64,000 bases of DNA. It comes from CAXBID01 sp963815305 (GTDB taxonomy: Bacteria > Bacteroidota > Bacteroidia > Flavobacteriales > Flavobacteriaceae). Made by a program: the position numbers and the translations under genes. The notes under the pieces were generated by a model that was not told the origin of the DNA, ran no database searches, and saw nothing but the letters and a program-made list of their open reading frames with translations. Positions 62,367 through 64,000 of this stretch are shown one piece after another. Location: positions 1,612,001-1,676,000 of the forward strand of contig CAWFFW010000001.1 of NCBI GenBank assembly GCA_963815305.1, in the 5' to 3' direction. Every line of letters begins with the position of its first letter. Within the stretch, counting starts at the first letter, position 1.

Positions 62367-63098
62367 ATGACTAAAAACACAACAAAATGGTTTACCTCTT
62401 GGTTTGATTCACCATTTTACCATATTTTGTACAAGGATAGAGACCATACCGAGGCGCACGCGTTTATGGATACATTAACCCATTATTTAAACTTGCCTAA
62501 AGGCGGTACCATTTTAGATTTGGCCTGCGGAAAGGGGCGACATGCGTTGTATTTAAACACCTTGGGCTATGATGTAACAGGTGTAGATTTAAGCGAAAAT
62601 AGTATTACCTATGCAAAACAGTTTGAGAACCACCGCTTGCGTTTTGAGGTTCACGATATGTGTAAACCCTACCGTAAAACCTTTGATGCCGTTTTTAATT
62701 TGTTTACCAGTTTTGGGTATTTTGAAAAGGATGATGATAACTTAAATACTATTAAAGCCATTAAAACGGATTTGAATGATTATGGTTTTGGGGTGATTGA
62801 TTTTATGAATAGCGATTTTGTGATTGATAATTTGGTGCCTGAGGACACGAAAACGGTAAATGATATTGATTTTAATTTGAAGCGTTATGTTGCCGATGGG
62901 CACATTGTAAAGGATATTAGTTTTACGGCGGATGGTGAAGATTATAATTTTCAAGAGCGTGTACGTGCATTTACATTACAAGATTTTGAATTGCTTTTTG
63001 AGCAGGCTGATGTACATTTACTGGATGTTTTTGGAGATTATAAATTGCGGAAATTTAACCCCAAAACATCGGAACGTTTAATACTGATTTTTAAATAG
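62367..63098 (+). CDS. Class I SAM-dependent methyltransferase
   Basis: 243 residues with the SAM-binding motif I TILDLACGKGRHALYL (about 48-63), the motif II acidic residue in YDVTGVDLSENS and DAVFNLFTSFGYF as motif IV-like region. N-terminal WFTSWFDSPFYHILY is a frequent start of this group in Bacteroidota. The substrate is unknown. It begins 10 bp after repeat copy d. The ZIP gene follows 68 bp downstream and may be co-transcribed. Confidence 0.9.
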   Translation: MTKNTTKWFTSWFDSPFYHILYKDRDHTEAHAFMDTLTHYLNLPKGGTILDLACGKGRHALYLNTLGYDVTGVDLSENSITYAKQFENHRLRFEVHDMCKPYRKTFDAVFNLFTSFGYFEKDDDNLNTIKAIKTDLNDYGFGVIDFMNSDFVIDNLVPEDTKTVNDIDFNLKRYVADGHIVKDISFTADGEDYNFQERVRAFTLQDFELLFEQADVHLLDVFGDYKLRKFNPKTSERLILIFK

Positions 63099-63166
63099 GC
63101 TAATCGATAATTGGCCAATAATTGACTTTTTAATTACGCTCACTGTAGTGGGTAATTATTTTATAA

Positions 63167-63841
63167 ATGAATAAGTTTCTTTTTCCCATATTGGCAGTTA
63201 TTATTGGAGTAACTATTGCTGCACTTTCAAAAAACAAAAAAACGTGGAATACCAAACTCCTACTTTCTTTTAGTGGGGCATTTTTATTGGCGCTAACCCT
63301 GTTTGAACTGTTGCCTGAAGTGTATGATCATTTAGAGACTAAACGTACCGGACTTTTTATTATGTGTGGTATTTTGCTACAGATTGTTTTAGAATTATTT
63401 TCTAAGGGTGCTGAACACGGGCATGTGCACATTCATAAACACGAAACAGCTTTTCCGTTTTTATTATTTATAAGTTTATGTATTCATAGTTTTTTGGAAG
63501 GTTTCCCCATACATGAACATAACGATATGGTTTATGGGGTTTTAATACACAAAATCCCCATTGCGGCACTAATTAGTATGTTTTTATTTCAGTCGGAATT
63601 TAGCAAACTTCAAATTGTTATTTTTTTAGTTGTTTTTGCCGCTATGACACCTTTAGGAACTTTAATTTCTAACACTGCTAATATTAGTGAAGGTTTAGCA
63701 CAAACCATAAATGCTGTTGTAATTGGTATATTTTTTCATATTTCAACCACCATTTTATTTGAAAGTGGTGAAGGCCATAAGTTTAATTTAGGTAAATTTA
63801 TCGCTATTATTTTAGGGATTGGAATTGCTTATTTAATATAG
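63167..63841 (+). CDS. ZIP-family metal transporter
   Basis: 224 residues with about seven or eight membrane segments and a histidine-rich loop, EHGHVHIHKHE (about 85-95), then the metal-binding helix motifs LCIHSFLEGFPIHEHNDMVY (helix IV region) and LIHKIPIAALISMFLF (helix V), typical of ZIP transporters for zinc, iron or manganese. Inner membrane. The start MNKFLFPILAVIIGVTIA is the first helix. Confidence 0.9.
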   Translation: MNKFLFPILAVIIGVTIAALSKNKKTWNTKLLLSFSGAFLLALTLFELLPEVYDHLETKRTGLFIMCGILLQIVLELFSKGAEHGHVHIHKHETAFPFLLFISLCIHSFLEGFPIHEHNDMVYGVLIHKIPIAALISMFLFQSEFSKLQIVIFLVVFAAMTPLGTLISNTANISEGLAQTINAVVIGIFFHISTTILFESGEGHKFNLGKFIAIILGIGIAYLI

Positions 63842-63895
63842 TTATTAGTTGATGGTTATTTTTTATTTGAAAACCAATAACAAGTAACTAATAAC
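63841..63895. repeat. Inverted repeat after the ZIP gene
   Basis: GTTATTAGTT (63841-63850) pairs with AACTAATAAC (63886-63895) across 35 nt. It begins at the last base of the ZIP stop. No clear T run; it may act as a weak terminator or as a small repeat. Confidence 0.5.
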
Positions 63896-63907
63896 CAAAA
63901 ACATAAA

Positions 63908-64000
63908 GTGTTTAGTAAAGAAGAATCACGCATACTACGACAAACATTTTGGACGAGTTTTGGAAAATCATTTCCAAGGAAATGGATTTTATACGATACC
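63908..64000 (+). CDS. DUF4268 protein, N-terminal part (runs off the window), GTG start
   Basis: The last 31 codons read (M)FSKEESRILRQTFWTSFG then KSFPRKWILYDT, the characteristic beginning of DUF4268 proteins. The start is GTG at 63908, which gives the family-standard N terminus. The rest lies outside the window. DUF4268 has no established activity; related proteins are sometimes linked to nuclease-like folds. Confidence 0.75.
   Translation, partial: MFSKEESRILRQTFWTSFGKSFPRKWILYDT

Overview
The window is a low-GC chromosomal stretch from a member of the Flavobacteriaceae (Bacteroidota). This rests on gene content (DUF4293, DUF3810, DUF6090 and DUF1599 proteins, the PASTA/RluD/Ddl/CoaD block, a Rho with a long charged insertion, a bTHX ribosomal protein, an exosortase of the XrtX type), on weak or absent Shine-Dalgarno sequences, and on repeated Bacteroidetes-type promoters (TTG, about 19 nt, then TAnnTTTG). 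The genus cannot be fixed from the sequence alone. Most genes are housekeeping genes.

Layout. 1-5.9 kb: start of a DUF1599 gene, then folP, a small lipoprotein, the diadenylate cyclase cdaA and a DUF3667 protein on plus, facing truA and an ABC exporter on minus. 6-12 kb: a pentapeptide-like membrane protein, a YfcE-type phosphoesterase, DUF4293, rho, and a three-gene exosortase locus whose substrate gene (PID-CTERM type) is broken. 12-19.6 kb: rpsT, tRNA-Glu, proS, a Gly/Trp-rich lipoprotein with a FadL-like porin, then folE, cysS and yidD. 19.7-23.1 kb: an accessory operon, marR, a two-DTG aspartic protease-like lipoprotein and a membrane-anchored amidohydrolase, with two palindromic operators bracketing the promoter. 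23-29 kb: pepD, DUF3810, a lipoprotein, a SpoU methyltransferase and an M48 protease.

29.1-34.8 kb is the most accessory part: a lipoprotein apparently inserted behind the M48 gene (a second M48 3' end lies behind it), a leucine-rich-repeat lipoprotein gene interrupted by a stop, a large beta-propeller-like lipoprotein, and an IS110-family element whose upstream non-coding end folds like a bridge RNA. 34.8-44 kb: a uracil-DNA-glycosylase-like gene, the tiny bTHX gene, a TPR protein, yaaA, a GlcG/HbpS-like protein, a frameshifted DUF6090 gene, rluD, a PASTA protein, ddl, coaD and a phospholipase D. 44-64 kb: HEAT-repeat and M14-peptidase remnants, a SulP transporter, Nudix, pyrE, birA, then rsfS-ftsH and a lipid operon (LUD, cdsA, psd, acyl-CoA-binding protein), a DUF6695/TANGO2 pair, pruA, two more lipoproteins, a frameshifted THUMP rRNA methyltransferase, a SAM methyltransferase, a ZIP transporter and the start of a DUF4268 gene.

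Recurrent themes are four copies of one structured intergenic repeat, a shared promoter module with an inverted repeat in front of two unrelated accessory genes, and several genes carrying single-event lesions. The last could be real decay or base-calling errors and should be checked against reads.
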